This document shows, one piece after another, positions 50,571 to 59,417 of a stretch of DNA of 64,000 nucleotides (position 1 is the stretch's first letter; each line of letters opens with the position of its first letter). The DNA is taken from positions 186,001-250,000 of the forward strand of contig CAWATW010000010.1 in the NCBI GenBank assembly GCA_963785075.1, written 5' to 3'. The notes under the pieces are model-generated. The model was not told the DNA's origin and searched no databases. It saw only the letters and a list, made by a program, of their open reading frames with translations. The stretch is from JAOUGY01 sp963785075 (GTDB lineage: Bacteria; Actinomycetota; Acidimicrobiia; Spongiisociales; ZC4RG35). A program made the position numbers and the translations under genes.

Positions 50571-51278
50571 GTGACCATTGCAGGCGACTCGAACACGAGA
50601 CGGAGTGGGCCGGGCATGCCACGTTCCGGGGGTGTCGGGGTTCTGGCTGCGCTCGAGGGAGTCCTGTTCATCATGTGGAACTTGGTGGCCACCCCGTTCA
50701 TCGGAAGGCGGCGCCTGAGGTGGGGGACCGTCGGAACCGAGGCACGCGATCCGCTGCCCGGTGACGAGTTGGTGCCCACGCCCAAGTGGTCGTACACCCT
50801 CGGAGTTCCGGTGGATGCGCCGCCGGAAGCCGTCTGGCCGTGGATCGCCCAGATCGGGCAGGGCCGTGGCGGGTTCTATTCCTATCAGGCGCTCGAGAAC
50901 CTGGTCGGATGCAAGATCACCAACGCCACAGAGATACTTCCGGAACACCAGTATCCCGCGGTCGGGGATCCAATCCATCTGCATCCGACCGCTCCTCCAT
51001 TGCGAATCGAGGTCGTGGATCCGCCGAAGGCCCTCGTGCTGGTTGGATCGCCTGTCGATGTCGGCGCCGAGGAGAGTTGGGGCATGTCCACATGGCAGTT
51101 CGTCGTCGAACGCGATTCCGGTGGCGGCAGCCGGTTCCTGACCAGGGGCCGCTACGACCACAGCGCCGACTGGAAGAGCCGCCTTGCGTTCGGGCGCTTC
51201 CCCATCGAGGTGATCAGCTTCGTGATGAGCCGCAAGATGATGCTCGAGATCAAGCGGCTCGCCGAGCACAGGGCATGA
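50571..51278 (+). CDS. SRPBCC-fold membrane-associated protein
   Basis: This 235-residue protein starts at GTG 50571 behind GAGGAGGG (50559-50566). A hydrophobic segment (about 22-45, VLAALEGVLFIMWNLVATPF) precedes the lipid-binding START-like domain, with VDAPPEAVWPWIAQIGQGRG, FYSYQALENLVGC and HPTAPPLRIEVVDPP. A further SWGMSTWQFVVERDSGG strand is followed by RYDHSADWKSR, and the C-terminus is a helix around MMLEIKRLAEHRA. Function unknown; a hydrophobic ligand is likely. Divergent from the LEA-like gene. Confidence 0.75.
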   Translation: MTIAGDSNTRRSGPGMPRSGGVGVLAALEGVLFIMWNLVATPFIGRRRLRWGTVGTEARDPLPGDELVPTPKWSYTLGVPVDAPPEAVWPWIAQIGQGRGGFYSYQALENLVGCKITNATEILPEHQYPAVGDPIHLHPTAPPLRIEVVDPPKALVLVGSPVDVGAEESWGMSTWQFVVERDSGGGSRFLTRGRYDHSADWKSRLAFGRFPIEVISFVMSRKMMLEIKRLAEHRA

Positions 51279-51422
51279 GGGGTCGGTCCGCGAGTGGTCC
51301 GGCGACTCTGGAAGTGGCGATGGCGCACCTTGGGGGATGACAAGGAGGAACGTCACCTCTTGTCGGTTGGATCCTCCAGCGTGGCCGGGTCCCCGCCCTC
51401 GGTCGGAGGTCAGGGCAGTGAC

Positions 51423-52649
51423 TCAGGTGGCGAAGACATGCGGGTTCAGGAATTGCCGTCCCCACAGCCGGTCGCGTTCCGCAGCGGTGAGTTCGGCCCC
51501 ATCGCACACGTCCTGCCACTGGTCGCGGATCGTAGTCACGAGTGAGTTCACCAAATCTTCGCTCTCCGGGCGATCGAGCAGATAGAGCGGAGCGGCGTCG
51601 ATCAAGAGGGCCAAGCGCGCATCCCGGTTGCCGTCCCCGTCGAAGGCCATCGCCTGGGAGGCCGCCTGTCCTGAACGCGCCTGGGGGCAGATGTCGTAGG
51701 CCGGCGTGAGTTCGAGCTCCGTTCCGACGAATGCGGCGTGGTTCCGGCCGTGATCGTCGGTGTTGCCGCACAGCATGTTGAAGGCGATGCGTCCGAACAA
51801 CTCCCGGAGCGCCGCCTCCGGGTCGGCGAAGCCGGCCCGGATCTTGTGCGTCAGGTCGGCATACGTGGCGAATCTGCCCTCGGGGAATGGCGACAGCCCG
51901 AGGATGGTCAGCGCCGACACGAGCCGCCGGCGCCCACCCTCGGGCGTGCGATCGAACCGCTCCACGAGGAGCGCACGTCGCCCTGCCGCGGTCGTCAGCT
52001 CGACCGGCGCAACCGAGAGACCGGCACGGCGCGCGAGCTCCATCGCCACGTACTCGCCCTGCACCACCGGGTACGTGTCGTTGGTCGACGAGAACTTGGC
52101 TATCAGCTTGCGCGGCCCGTCATCGATCAGCGCCTTTGGGCGGGCTCCGCCGATCGACGTGCCTCGGAGTAGCGCCGCTTCGAGATCGGCGTTCAACGGC
52201 TCACCTTGCTCGATGAGTTGCGACGCAAGGGCGAGCTGGTCGAGGGTCGCGTGTCCCGCCTCGCGGGCGACGTATGTGTCTGGGGACAGCTGGAAGTCGA
52301 GGGCACCTATCTTGTCCGACCCGGACTCCAAGAGATAGGTGAGATCACCGAGCTCTGCTGCCAGCTCACCGAGGCGATGGTTGACGAGGCGCCGGCCCCA
52401 CGCATCTGGCATGGCATCTTCGATGCACAGGGGAACGCCCGGCGCCTGGGCACTGGCCGGGTACTGATATCCGCGTCTCAGCGGTAGTTCCTTCTCGAAG
52501 ATCGGAACGCCATCCGGACGGTCGAGGTAGGAGCGGGCATACACGAACGCGATCCGAGCGTCGACGCGGTCGAGACGTCCACACACCACCGGCTCGAAGG
52601 ATCTCGGGAGCCAGATCCATACGAATGCGCTCTCCGGCTCAGAAGTCAT
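51423..52649 (-). CDS. hipA: HipA-type serine/threonine kinase toxin
   Basis: This 408-residue protein is a HipA-family kinase. It has a Gly-rich activation segment GTSIGGARPKALI (autophosphorylation serine region), then VERFDRTPEGGRRR and the catalytic GNTDDHGRNHAAFV with Asp and Asn. LTPAYDICPQARSGQ carries the metal aspartate. Close relatives phosphorylate glutamyl-tRNA synthetase and cause growth arrest and persistence. It overlaps hipB by 11 bases, so antitoxin and toxin are co-translated. Its N-terminal domain (HipA_N-like, about 1-110) is present. The kinase residues look intact, so the system is probably active. Confidence 0.88.
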   Translation of the reverse strand: MTSEPESAFVWIWLPRSFEPVVCGRLDRVDARIAFVYARSYLDRPDGVPIFEKELPLRRGYQYPASAQAPGVPLCIEDAMPDAWGRRLVNHRLGELAAELGDLTYLLESGSDKIGALDFQLSPDTYVAREAGHATLDQLALASQLIEQGEPLNADLEAALLRGTSIGGARPKALIDDGPRKLIAKFSSTNDTYPVVQGEYVAMELARRAGLSVAPVELTTAAGRRALLVERFDRTPEGGRRRLVSALTILGLSPFPEGRFATYADLTHKIRAGFADPEAALRELFGRIAFNMLCGNTDDHGRNHAAFVGTELELTPAYDICPQARSGQAASQAMAFDGDGNRDARLALLIDAAPLYLLDRPESEDLVNSLVTTIRDQWQDVCDGAELTAAERDRLWGRQFLNPHVFAT

Positions 52650-52968
52650 CGTCGACCTCGGCTGCGGTCGCCCGGGCCGCCTGCGGCAACAACGCCAGCT
52701 CAGCCGAGACCCGATCCATCTGGCGACCTCGCACGGTCGGGTCGGCGTCGAACAGCGACACCCCGACGAGAGTGGCGGCTTCGAACACCGTCCCGATCGC
52801 GACGGTGGGATCGCCCCGCTCGACCTTGATGATGCTCGGATGCGAGACGCCGACCCGCCGAGCCAGCTCGTCGATCGACCAGCGGCGCCGCAACCGCCGC
52901 GCCCTGATCGAGGCGCCGAGCAGTTGGAGCGCCTCGGTGGTGAGCGGAGAGAGTACCGACCTGGTCAT
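52639..52968 (-). CDS. hipB: HipB-type XRE antitoxin
   Basis: This 109-residue protein has a helix-turn-helix XRE domain (about residues 18-75): LLGASIRARRLRRRWSIDEL, ARRVGVSHPSIIKVERGDP and AIGTVFEAATLVGVSLFD. It would bind HipA and repress the operon. The ATG at 52968 lies seven bases from a TAAACT box, so the transcript is probably leaderless. The C-terminal tail (about 85-109) is disordered, typical of the HipB degradation tail. Palindromes upstream are good operators. Confidence 0.88.
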   Translation of the reverse strand: MTRSVLSPLTTEALQLLGASIRARRLRRRWSIDELARRVGVSHPSIIKVERGDPTVAIGTVFEAATLVGVSLFDADPTVRGRQMDRVSAELALLPQAARATAAEVDDDF

Positions 52969-52975
52969 GAATTAG

Positions 52976-53011
52976 AGTTTAGTCGAAGTCGTTTCAGCTA
53001 AACGATAGTTT
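52976..53011 (-). promoter_or_regulatory. hipBA promoter and operator region
   Basis: CGTTT-N5-AAACG (52990-53004) and AAAC-GATA-GTTT (53000-53011) are overlapping inverted repeats. GTTTAG (52977-52982) and CTAAAC (52998-53003) form a wider one. On the minus strand the TAAACT box (52981-52976) is seven bases from the hipB start, so these sites cover the promoter. This would suit autorepression by HipB. Confidence 0.6.
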
Positions 53012-53019
53012 CGTGTGAT

Positions 53020-53898
53020 TCATAGGCGATAGTGATCGATCACGCGACCGCTGGGGTCCAACAACAGCGCCGAGTCGCCGCCGTTGTTCCAGATCGGCCC
53101 GTTCGAGCACCAGGCGAGCGCCCCTGAGGGCGGGTTGCATCCGCTGACGACTTCGACCGTCTCGTCTGGCTGGACGGTCGTGCCTTCGGGGAACACGAAC
53201 CGGTTTGCGGTCGACTCGTCGCGCAGCACGAAGCCCGAGATGTCGACGGATGTGTCACCATCGTTCGTGATTGCGACGATCTCCTCGTCGAGAGCGTCTT
53301 CGTCCGGGCCTGGTGGATCGGCTTCGATCCGCACGATTTCGAGCGCCTCGGGAAGCGGGCCGCCACCGCAGGCCTCGGCCGACCACAAGCCGACTCGATT
53401 TCGCTCCGCCAGCTCCTCGGCGTCGATCAACTCATCCTGGAAAGCATTGGGGTCCGAATAGGCGATTGCCAGTCCTGCCGAGACCTGGTGGCGGTTGACG
53501 TACTCGTCGCCGGCGAACACGTGGGCCAGCAGACGGCCGAACTGGTCCCGCCGGTCGGGTTCGAGCCCCAGCACCGCGACGTCTCCCACGAGCTCGGCGA
53601 GCGACTGTCGGCTGTCGTCGCCGAGGCATTCGTCACGTTCTGGGGCGTTGATCCCCAAGAGCCGGACCCGTTCCTCGGACCCTTCGAAGAGAACACGGAT
53701 GGAATCGCCGTCGTCGACCCGCACCACCTCCACGTCGACGAGGTCGATGCCGCCGCGGTCCGGAGGCGGGAGATTCTCCGCAGAGGACGGGGTCCGGGTC
53801 GTGGTCGGCGTCGAGGCGGGGCTTCGCTCCAGCTCGGCACAACCGCTCGACAGAAAGGCAATGACCGTCGCTGCCGCCACCATCTCACGAGGCCGCAT
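53020..53898 (-). CDS. Lipoprotein with SNase-like nuclease and lamin-tail domains
   Basis: This 292-residue protein is a lipoprotein: signal residues 1-19 end in the lipobox LSSGC. A Pro/Thr/Ser linker leads to a staphylococcal nuclease-like domain (about 53-170) with RVDDGDSIRVLFEG, VRLLGINAPERDEC and QFGRLLAHVF. These contain the family's catalytic Arg, Glu and Arg. A lamin-tail (LTD) beta-sandwich follows (about 190-285), with EIVAITNDGDTSVDISGFVL and the C-terminal SALLLDPSGRVIDHYRL. LTD domains are often linked to secreted nucleases. The likely job is degrading extracellular nucleic acids. It overlaps the upstream flavoprotein gene by 14 bases. Confidence 0.85.
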   Translation of the reverse strand: MRPREMVAAATVIAFLSSGCAELERSPASTPTTTRTPSSAENLPPPDRGGIDLVDVEVVRVDDGDSIRVLFEGSEERVRLLGINAPERDECLGDDSRQSLAELVGDVAVLGLEPDRRDQFGRLLAHVFAGDEYVNRHQVSAGLAIAYSDPNAFQDELIDAEELAERNRVGLWSAEACGGGPLPEALEIVRIEADPPGPDEDALDEEIVAITNDGDTSVDISGFVLRDESTANRFVFPEGTTVQPDETVEVVSGCNPPSGALAWCSNGPIWNNGGDSALLLDPSGRVIDHYRL

Positions 53899-55237
53899 CG
53901 GCCGCCTTGCGAGCTGCGATGTGGATGAGATCCCACACTCCCGAGAACGGGGGAGCGTAGGCGAGGTCGGTCCACGAGAGCTCTTCGGCGGTCATCTCGT
54001 TCCAGATCGCGGTGGCGAACACGTCGATCCGCTTGGCAGCGCCGCGTCCTCCCACCACCTGGGCGCCGAGCAGCCGTCCGCTGCCTCGCTCCGCAACGGC
54101 TCGGATGGTCATTGCCGATGCCTCGGGCCAATAGCCGGCCGTGGTGGTTCCTCGGGCGGTGCCCTCGACCGCGTCGATTCCCCCGGACTCCGCATCGGAC
54201 AGGCGGAGACCGGTCGAAGCCACCTCGGTCTCACAGATCTTGGTGATGGCGGTGCCGAGCACACCGGGGAATGTCGCATCCCCACCACCGAGATTGATGC
54301 CGGCAATTCGACCGGTCTTGTTGGCGATCGTGCCGAGATGGAAGTTGACGGGTCGGCCGGTGAGTCGATGCATGGTCTCGGCGCAATCGCCTGCTGCGTA
54401 GACACCGGGCACGCTGGTTCGCTGGTGATCGTCCACGGCGATCGCGCCGGTCGGTCCCAGGTCGATGCCGGCAGCCGCCGCCAACTCGACGACAGGGCGG
54501 CTCCCGAGTCCCATCACCACGATGTCGGCGGGAAGAAGCTCTCCACCTTCGCAGCCGACGCTGACCACGTGGTCGGTCCCGTTGATGCAGGCGACACGGG
54601 TCTCGGTGATCACCCGGATGCCGATCGCCTGCATCGATGTGATCACGTCGCCACTCAGGTCCACGTCGATGGTCCGTTCGAGCACGGAGGGACCCGAGGT
54701 GACGACCGTGACCTCCCATCCCCGATGTCGGAAGGCTTCGGCCGCTTCCAGCCCGATGTACCCGCCGCCGATCACCACCACCGAGCCCGTCTGGGAGTCG
54801 ACTGCATTTCGAAGGTCGCGGGCGTCGTCCAGCGTTCGGAGTTCGTGGACCCCGGCCAGATCGATGCCTGTGATCGTTGGACGGATCGCTGTCGCACCGG
54901 TCCCGATCATGAGTAGGTCGAACGGTGTCTCCGAGTGCTCGTCCTCAACCAGATCGTGCACCGATACCACCCTGCGCTCGAGGTCGATGGAAGTGACCTC
55001 GGTCCGGGTGTGGACCTCGATCGCCATCTCGGCGAATCGCTCGGGAGTCCTCGCCACCAGTCGTTCCAGCGGATCGACGTATCCGGCGACGTGATACGGC
55101 TCGCCGCACGCCGAGTAGCTCACCCATCCGCTTCGTTCGTACGCAACGATCTCGAGTTCGTCGGGGGAACGGCGCCGGCGGGCTTGGCTGGCGGCTGACA
55201 TGCCGGCGGCATCGCCACCGACCACCACCAATCTCAC
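53885..55237 (-). CDS. CoA-disulfide-reductase-like FAD/NAD(P) oxidoreductase
   Basis: This 450-residue flavoprotein has the N-terminal VVVGGDAAGMSAASQARR FAD-binding motif and the redox cysteine Cys44 in SYSACGEPYHVAG. A second dinucleotide motif is SVVVIGGGYIGLEAAEAFRH. TSVPGVYAAGDCAETMHRLT is the FAD phosphate site, and the pyridine nucleotide-disulfide dimerisation domain forms the C-terminus. The Cys44 arrangement matches CoA-disulfide reductases, NADH oxidases and related enzymes. A role in thiol redox balance is inferred. The downstream lipoprotein overlaps by 14 bases, and a LapA gene precedes it by a four-base overlap. Confidence 0.88.
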   Translation of the reverse strand: MRLVVVGGDAAGMSAASQARRRRSPDELEIVAYERSGWVSYSACGEPYHVAGYVDPLERLVARTPERFAEMAIEVHTRTEVTSIDLERRVVSVHDLVEDEHSETPFDLLMIGTGATAIRPTITGIDLAGVHELRTLDDARDLRNAVDSQTGSVVVIGGGYIGLEAAEAFRHRGWEVTVVTSGPSVLERTIDVDLSGDVITSMQAIGIRVITETRVACINGTDHVVSVGCEGGELLPADIVVMGLGSRPVVELAAAAGIDLGPTGAIAVDDHQRTSVPGVYAAGDCAETMHRLTGRPVNFHLGTIANKTGRIAGINLGGGDATFPGVLGTAITKICETEVASTGLRLSDAESGGIDAVEGTARGTTTAGYWPEASAMTIRAVAERGSGRLLGAQVVGGRGAAKRIDVFATAIWNEMTAEELSWTDLAYAPPFSGVWDLIHIAARKAADAAS

Positions 55238-55647
55238 CCGTTCATCTCACGCAGACGCTTGAGCTCCTGCTTCTCTGCAAACCTCTTGCGCTTGCGGCGT
55301 CTCAGGAAGAGACCGAGAACCTCGTCGAGGATGATCGTCACCGCCACCACTCCGATGATGATCAGAGCGAGGGGATAGCTTCCCTCCCACACCAGGAACT
55401 TCAGGGGGACATCGCCGCTGCTGTTCTGAACGGTGAAGACGACCAGGAGAATGGCGATGATCAAGAACAGGATGAGCCCGAATGGGATCTCGGTCCGTGC
55501 ATTGATCGGGCGCGGCATCTCCTGTTTGGTCGGCGCCGGTTCGGACACCTCTACGGTGTCGTCCTCGGACAGGTCGTCTGCCGCCGGGTCGCTCGTCAAA
55601 GGCTCCAGATCGCCTTCGGCCTCCGGGAATCCCTCGTCGTTGTTCAT
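55234..55647 (-). CDS. LapA/DUF1049-family membrane protein
   Basis: This 137-residue protein has a disordered acidic N-terminus (about 1-50), two membrane helices (IPFGLILFLIIAILLVVFTV and LALIIIGVVAVTIILDEVLG) joined by the LapA signature QNSSGDVPLKFLVWEGSYP, and a highly basic C-terminal helix (LRRRKRKRFAEKQELKRL). LapA is an envelope assembly or lipid-associated protein in proteobacteria; here the role is unknown. The N-terminal acidic extension is an extra element. It is on the same strand as the reductase and overlaps its start by four bases. Confidence 0.8.
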   Translation of the reverse strand: MNNDEGFPEAEGDLEPLTSDPAADDLSEDDTVEVSEPAPTKQEMPRPINARTEIPFGLILFLIIAILLVVFTVQNSSGDVPLKFLVWEGSYPLALIIIGVVAVTIILDEVLGLFLRRRKRKRFAEKQELKRLREMNG

Positions 55648-55708
55648 ACTTCGAGCTTAGTGAGGGCAGAGTCGGATCCGCATCATCCGGCCGATCCCCC
55701 GGGGGGCT

Positions 55709-57245
55709 TCAGTCGACCGTGTCGGCGTCGGCGCCGTGGAACGCCCACCGCTCCTTCGAGCGTCGTGCTTCTGCGATGTCCACCTTCGAGAACAGGAACA
55801 GGCCGAGCACGAAGAACGCCACCAACGAGAGGATGGCGGGCCGGCCCGACCCGGTTGTCGAGCTGACCACCGCGAAGATCAGTGGGCCCCACACCGCCGA
55901 GAACTTCGAGAAGACCGAATAGAAGCCATAGAACTCGGCCGACGCCTCTTCGGGAATCATCGATCCGTACAGGCTCCGGCTGAGGGCCTGGACACCGCCG
56001 AGGACCACCCCGATCACGACTCCCGTGAGGATGAACGGGATCGACTCGCCTCGAGGGAGGAAGTAGGCGACGATCGCGACGCCGACCCATACGACGAGGT
56101 TGATCTGGATCGCCCGGCGGATGTCCAACTTGGTGGAGACCCATCCGAACAGCAGTGCGCCCCCGAACGCCACGAACTGGACGACGAGGAACGTGATGGC
56201 GATCACCGTCGTCTCCAGCCCAAGCGTGTCCGAGGCGTAGGCGGCGGAGACGTTGATCGTCGTCTGAACCCCGTCGTTGTAGAGCATGAAGGCGACCACG
56301 AACAGGAGGAGCTGGGGAAAGGCCCTCAGCTTGGCGGCGGTGGCGAAGGTGCGGACGAAACCGATGCCCGCCATCTTGGCGAGCGATGAACGTGCCACGA
56401 CATGTCGCTCCGAGGTCCGGTTCATCCGTGAGGCGATCGCGATCACCGAGACGATGAGGGCGATCATGAACACCCCGAGCAACAGGTCGAACCACACCGG
56501 CTCGGTCGCCTGCGTCAGACGCCACCACCAGCGCGCCGATACCGAATACGAGCAATGCACCGAGCATGGCGATCCCGGTGACCAGCGAGCGTGGAACGAG
56601 GACCTCATCGGGAAGCTCGTCGGCATCGCCGGACTCATCGAGCCGTGAGAACGCAAACGTGGCGAATCCGGCCCACCACAGTCCTGTGCCGGCAATCCCG
56701 AGACGAGCGGCGAGAGCGCCGTCCGGGGCGAACTGGATGGCCAGGATCACGATCAGGAGGTACAGCCCTCCACCGATGTAGCCGGTGGCGAAACCGCGTG
56801 AACTCACCTTGTCGATCGTGTCGGGAGTGCTGATGTCGGGGAGGAACCCGTCGTAGAACACGTTTGCGCCGACGAACCCTGCCTGGGCGAGCATGAAGAC
56901 GCCGAGGGTGTAGAGCACGTTTCCGGTGGTCGCCAGGACGAGCGCCGTGGTGAACAACGCTCCGCCATAGGCGAAGACTCTCAGGAACCGGAGCTTCGAC
57001 GCAGAGAAGTCGGCGATCGCCCCGAACACCGGCATCGCCAGGAACAGCAGAAGTGTGCCCAGCCCCACGGCCAGGGCCCACAGGGTCTCGCCGGACCGTC
57101 CCTGCCATCCTTCGTCGCCCACGACCTCCGATGCGAAGTACGCAGGGAGTACGGCTCCTGCGATCACGGTGGAATAGGCGGAATTCGCCCAGTCGTACAT
57201 CGCCCAGCCGAAAATCGTGCGACGGTCGTTCTTCGTGACGCTCAC
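55709..57245 (-). CDS. UMF1-type MFS transporter, +1 frameshift
   Basis: About 511 residues of a second UMF1/Atg22-type transporter. The first frame (ATG 57245) reads FGWAMYDWANSAYSTVIAGA (family signature) and continues through about residue 245. Near 56512-56532 the match moves to the next frame (RLTQATEPVWFDLLLGVFM), running to the stop at 55709, with FGWVSTKLDIRRAIQIN and LSRSLYGSMIPEEASAEFYG. One extra base in a GGTGGTGG run explains it. Eleven or twelve helices are intact apart from this. Substrate unknown. A frame continuing without the shift would end in non-protein-like sequence at 55683. Confidence 0.84.
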
Positions 57246-57295
57246 TGCTGGGTCCAGCCTTGGGGATAGCGTGGCGTGGATCGTACCCTGCCGTC

Positions 57296-58525
57296 ATGAA
57301 CGTCTCGCGGATCAGCTCGGTTCGGTATTGGGGTTTGTTGGCTCTGGCCGTGGGTTTGGCGGCATGCGGAGGCAGCGGTTCCACCGTCGACACCACGTCA
57401 CCCGTCACCACGCCTCAGGCATCCACCTCTACCTCCGACCCCATGACATCTTCGACGACGGATGCTCCGGGGACGGCGGTGACGACGACCGGGCCGGCCG
57501 AGACGACATCGACAGAGGCGATCGAACCACTGCAAGGTCTCGCCTATCAGTCGGTCGCCTCCGGGCTCGACTTCCCGATCGTGCTCATACCCTTCCCGGG
57601 AAGCACCGACATGCTTCTCGCCCAGAAAGCAGGTCGCGTGTTCCGGATGACGCCGGCCGGCGACATCACCGAAGTGCTGGACATCGGCGATCGGGTACGC
57701 AACGAAGGCGAGCGAGGCTTCCTGGGCATGGCCGTCCATCCCGATGACCAGTCACGCGTCTTCATCCACTACTCGGACGGCTCGGGTGACACCACCGTTT
57801 CCGAGTTCGCCATGGCGTCCGACGGCACGATCGATCCTGCGAGCGAGAAGGTGGTGTTCACGGCAAGCCAACCGGCCGGCAATCACAATGGCGGATGGAT
57901 CCAGTTCGGACCCGATGGCGCGCTCTACCTGGGACTGGGCGACGGTGGTGGCGCCAACGACCAGTTCGGGAACGGCCGCAACGACGAGACTCTGCTCGCC
58001 GGTCTCGTCCGGATCGACGTCGGCTCCGGCGAAGCCACCAAGTTCGCCAAGGGACTGCGCAACCCTTGGCGGTTCTGGATCGAGGGCGATCTCGTGTACG
58101 TCGCCGACGTCGGCCAGAACGCATACGAAGAGGTCTCGGTCGCTCCGCTCACGGCCGGGGTGGACTACGGCTGGTCGGCGATGGAAGGTCTTCACTGCTT
58201 CGGTTCCAGCTCGTGCGAAGAGGAGGGCCTGCTGCTCCCGGTGATCGAAGTCGAGCACGGCGACGCCGGCACCTGTTCCATCACCGGTGGAGTCGTCTAT
58301 CGAGGTGCGGACATCCCCGAGCTCCAGGGGCATTACTTCTTCTCGGACTACTGCGGGGGCTATCTGCGTAGCTTCCTGTTCACGGAACCAGGGGTCACCG
58401 ATGTGACCGACTGGACCGATTCTGTGGGGGCGCCCGGATCGGTGGTCTCCTTCGGCTACGACGGTGCCGACAACATGTACGTCCTCACCACCACCGAGGT
58501 GTTGCAGGTCGTCCCGGTCAGATAG
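57296..58525 (+). CDS. PQQ-dependent sugar dehydrogenase-like lipoprotein
   Basis: This 409-residue lipoprotein (lipobox LAAC, residue 24) has a Thr/Ser/Pro linker (about 26-80) and a six-bladed beta-propeller of the glucose/sorbosone dehydrogenase family. It has RGFLGMAVHPDDQSRVFIHY, NHNGGWIQFGPDGALYLGLG with the catalytic His, KGLRNPWRFWIEGDLVYV and CSITGGVVYRGADIPELQGH. Members oxidise aldose sugars outside the membrane using PQQ or related cofactors. The family varies in cofactor use, and no PQQ synthesis genes are in view. ATG 57296 precedes a lipobox. Confidence 0.88.
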   Translation: MNVSRISSVRYWGLLALAVGLAACGGSGSTVDTTSPVTTPQASTSTSDPMTSSTTDAPGTAVTTTGPAETTSTEAIEPLQGLAYQSVASGLDFPIVLIPFPGSTDMLLAQKAGRVFRMTPAGDITEVLDIGDRVRNEGERGFLGMAVHPDDQSRVFIHYSDGSGDTTVSEFAMASDGTIDPASEKVVFTASQPAGNHNGGWIQFGPDGALYLGLGDGGGANDQFGNGRNDETLLAGLVRIDVGSGEATKFAKGLRNPWRFWIEGDLVYVADVGQNAYEEVSVAPLTAGVDYGWSAMEGLHCFGSSSCEEEGLLLPVIEVEHGDAGTCSITGGVVYRGADIPELQGHYFFSDYCGGYLRSFLFTEPGVTDVTDWTDSVGAPGSVVSFGYDGADNMYVLTTTEVLQVVPVR

Positions 58526-58574
58526 AGAAGAGGCACGCCGCCGGCAATGCTCGGAAGCGGGGCGCCGGACTGGA

Positions 58575-58580
58575 TACCCT
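58575..58580 (+). promoter_or_regulatory. Possible -10 box (TACCCT) of the EamA pair
   Basis: TACCCT ends nine bases before ATG 58590, with no ribosome site; leaderless pattern. Confidence 0.4.
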
Positions 58581-58589
58581 CCGCCGCCG

Positions 58590-59417
58590 ATGACCACTGC
58601 GCTGTTCGCCCTTGCCGCAGCCCTCTCGTGGGGCACCACAGACTTCCTGGGTGGCAGGGTGTCGCGTTCGGCGCCACCGCTGGTCGTGGTGTGGGGGACC
58701 GGGGCGGTGACGACGGTGCTCATCGTGATCGTCGGAGCCGTGATGGGGATTCCGGACGGGATCGGAGGAGCGCTCCTGTGGGGGTCCGCCGGCGGCGTGA
58801 CCGTCGCCATGGGTGCGATCGCGCTGTACCAGGGTCTTGCTTCTGGTCGAGCCGCCGTGGTGGCTCCGACCGCCGCCGTCGTTGGGGCAGCGTTGCCTGT
58901 GGTGGTCGACCTGGCGAGAGGAGTCACGCTGTCGCCACTCACCCTCACCGGCATGGCGATTGGAGTCTTGGCGATCTGGTTGCTCACCGGAGGCGACGCC
59001 GGCCGGATGGGCGGCAACGGCCTCAAATATGGCGTGATCGCCGGCCTCGGTTTCGGCTCGATGTTCGTGTTCCTCGGGCTGGCCCCTGACAACACCGGGG
59101 TGTGGCCTGTCTTCGGGTCCAAGGCTGCGTCGGTGCTCCTCACGAGCGTGCTCCTGAGTGCACGGGGGACCCGCCCCGGCCAGCTCGCACCCCACCGCGG
59201 TCTGGTGTTGGCGATCGGGGCGCTCGATGCCCTCGCCACGACCGCATACCTGTTCGCCACCAGAGCCGGACTGGTGTCGGTGGCAGCGGTGATCGCCTCC
59301 TTCTATCCGGCTCCGACGGTTGCGCTGTCTGCGATCTTCCACGGTGAGAAGCTGCGCGCCAACCACTGGCTGGGTGCCGGCCTGGCACTGGTGTCGCTCG
59401 GGATGATCAGCGCATGA
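58590..59417 (+). CDS. EamA/DMT-family transporter, first of a pair
   Basis: This 275-residue protein has ten membrane helices in two EamA halves. It starts TALFALAAALSWGTTDFLGG, includes the internal repeat GAIALYQGLASGRAAVVAPT in the first half and TAYLFATRAGLVSVAAVIAS in the second. Its stop overlaps the start of a second EamA gene (ATGA). The DMT superfamily exports amino acids, nucleotides or drugs; the substrate is unknown. Confidence 0.86.
   Translation: MTTALFALAAALSWGTTDFLGGRVSRSAPPLVVVWGTGAVTTVLIVIVGAVMGIPDGIGGALLWGSAGGVTVAMGAIALYQGLASGRAAVVAPTAAVVGAALPVVVDLARGVTLSPLTLTGMAIGVLAIWLLTGGDAGRMGGNGLKYGVIAGLGFGSMFVFLGLAPDNTGVWPVFGSKAASVLLTSVLLSARGTRPGQLAPHRGLVLAIGALDALATTAYLFATRAGLVSVAAVIASFYPAPTVALSAIFHGEKLRANHWLGAGLALVSLGMISA

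Noticed and set aside
50430..51356. Minus-strand ORF (308 residues) opposite the SRPBCC-fold gene
   Set aside because: The plus-strand gene has a strong ribosome site and domain motifs; the minus frame has shadow-like composition.
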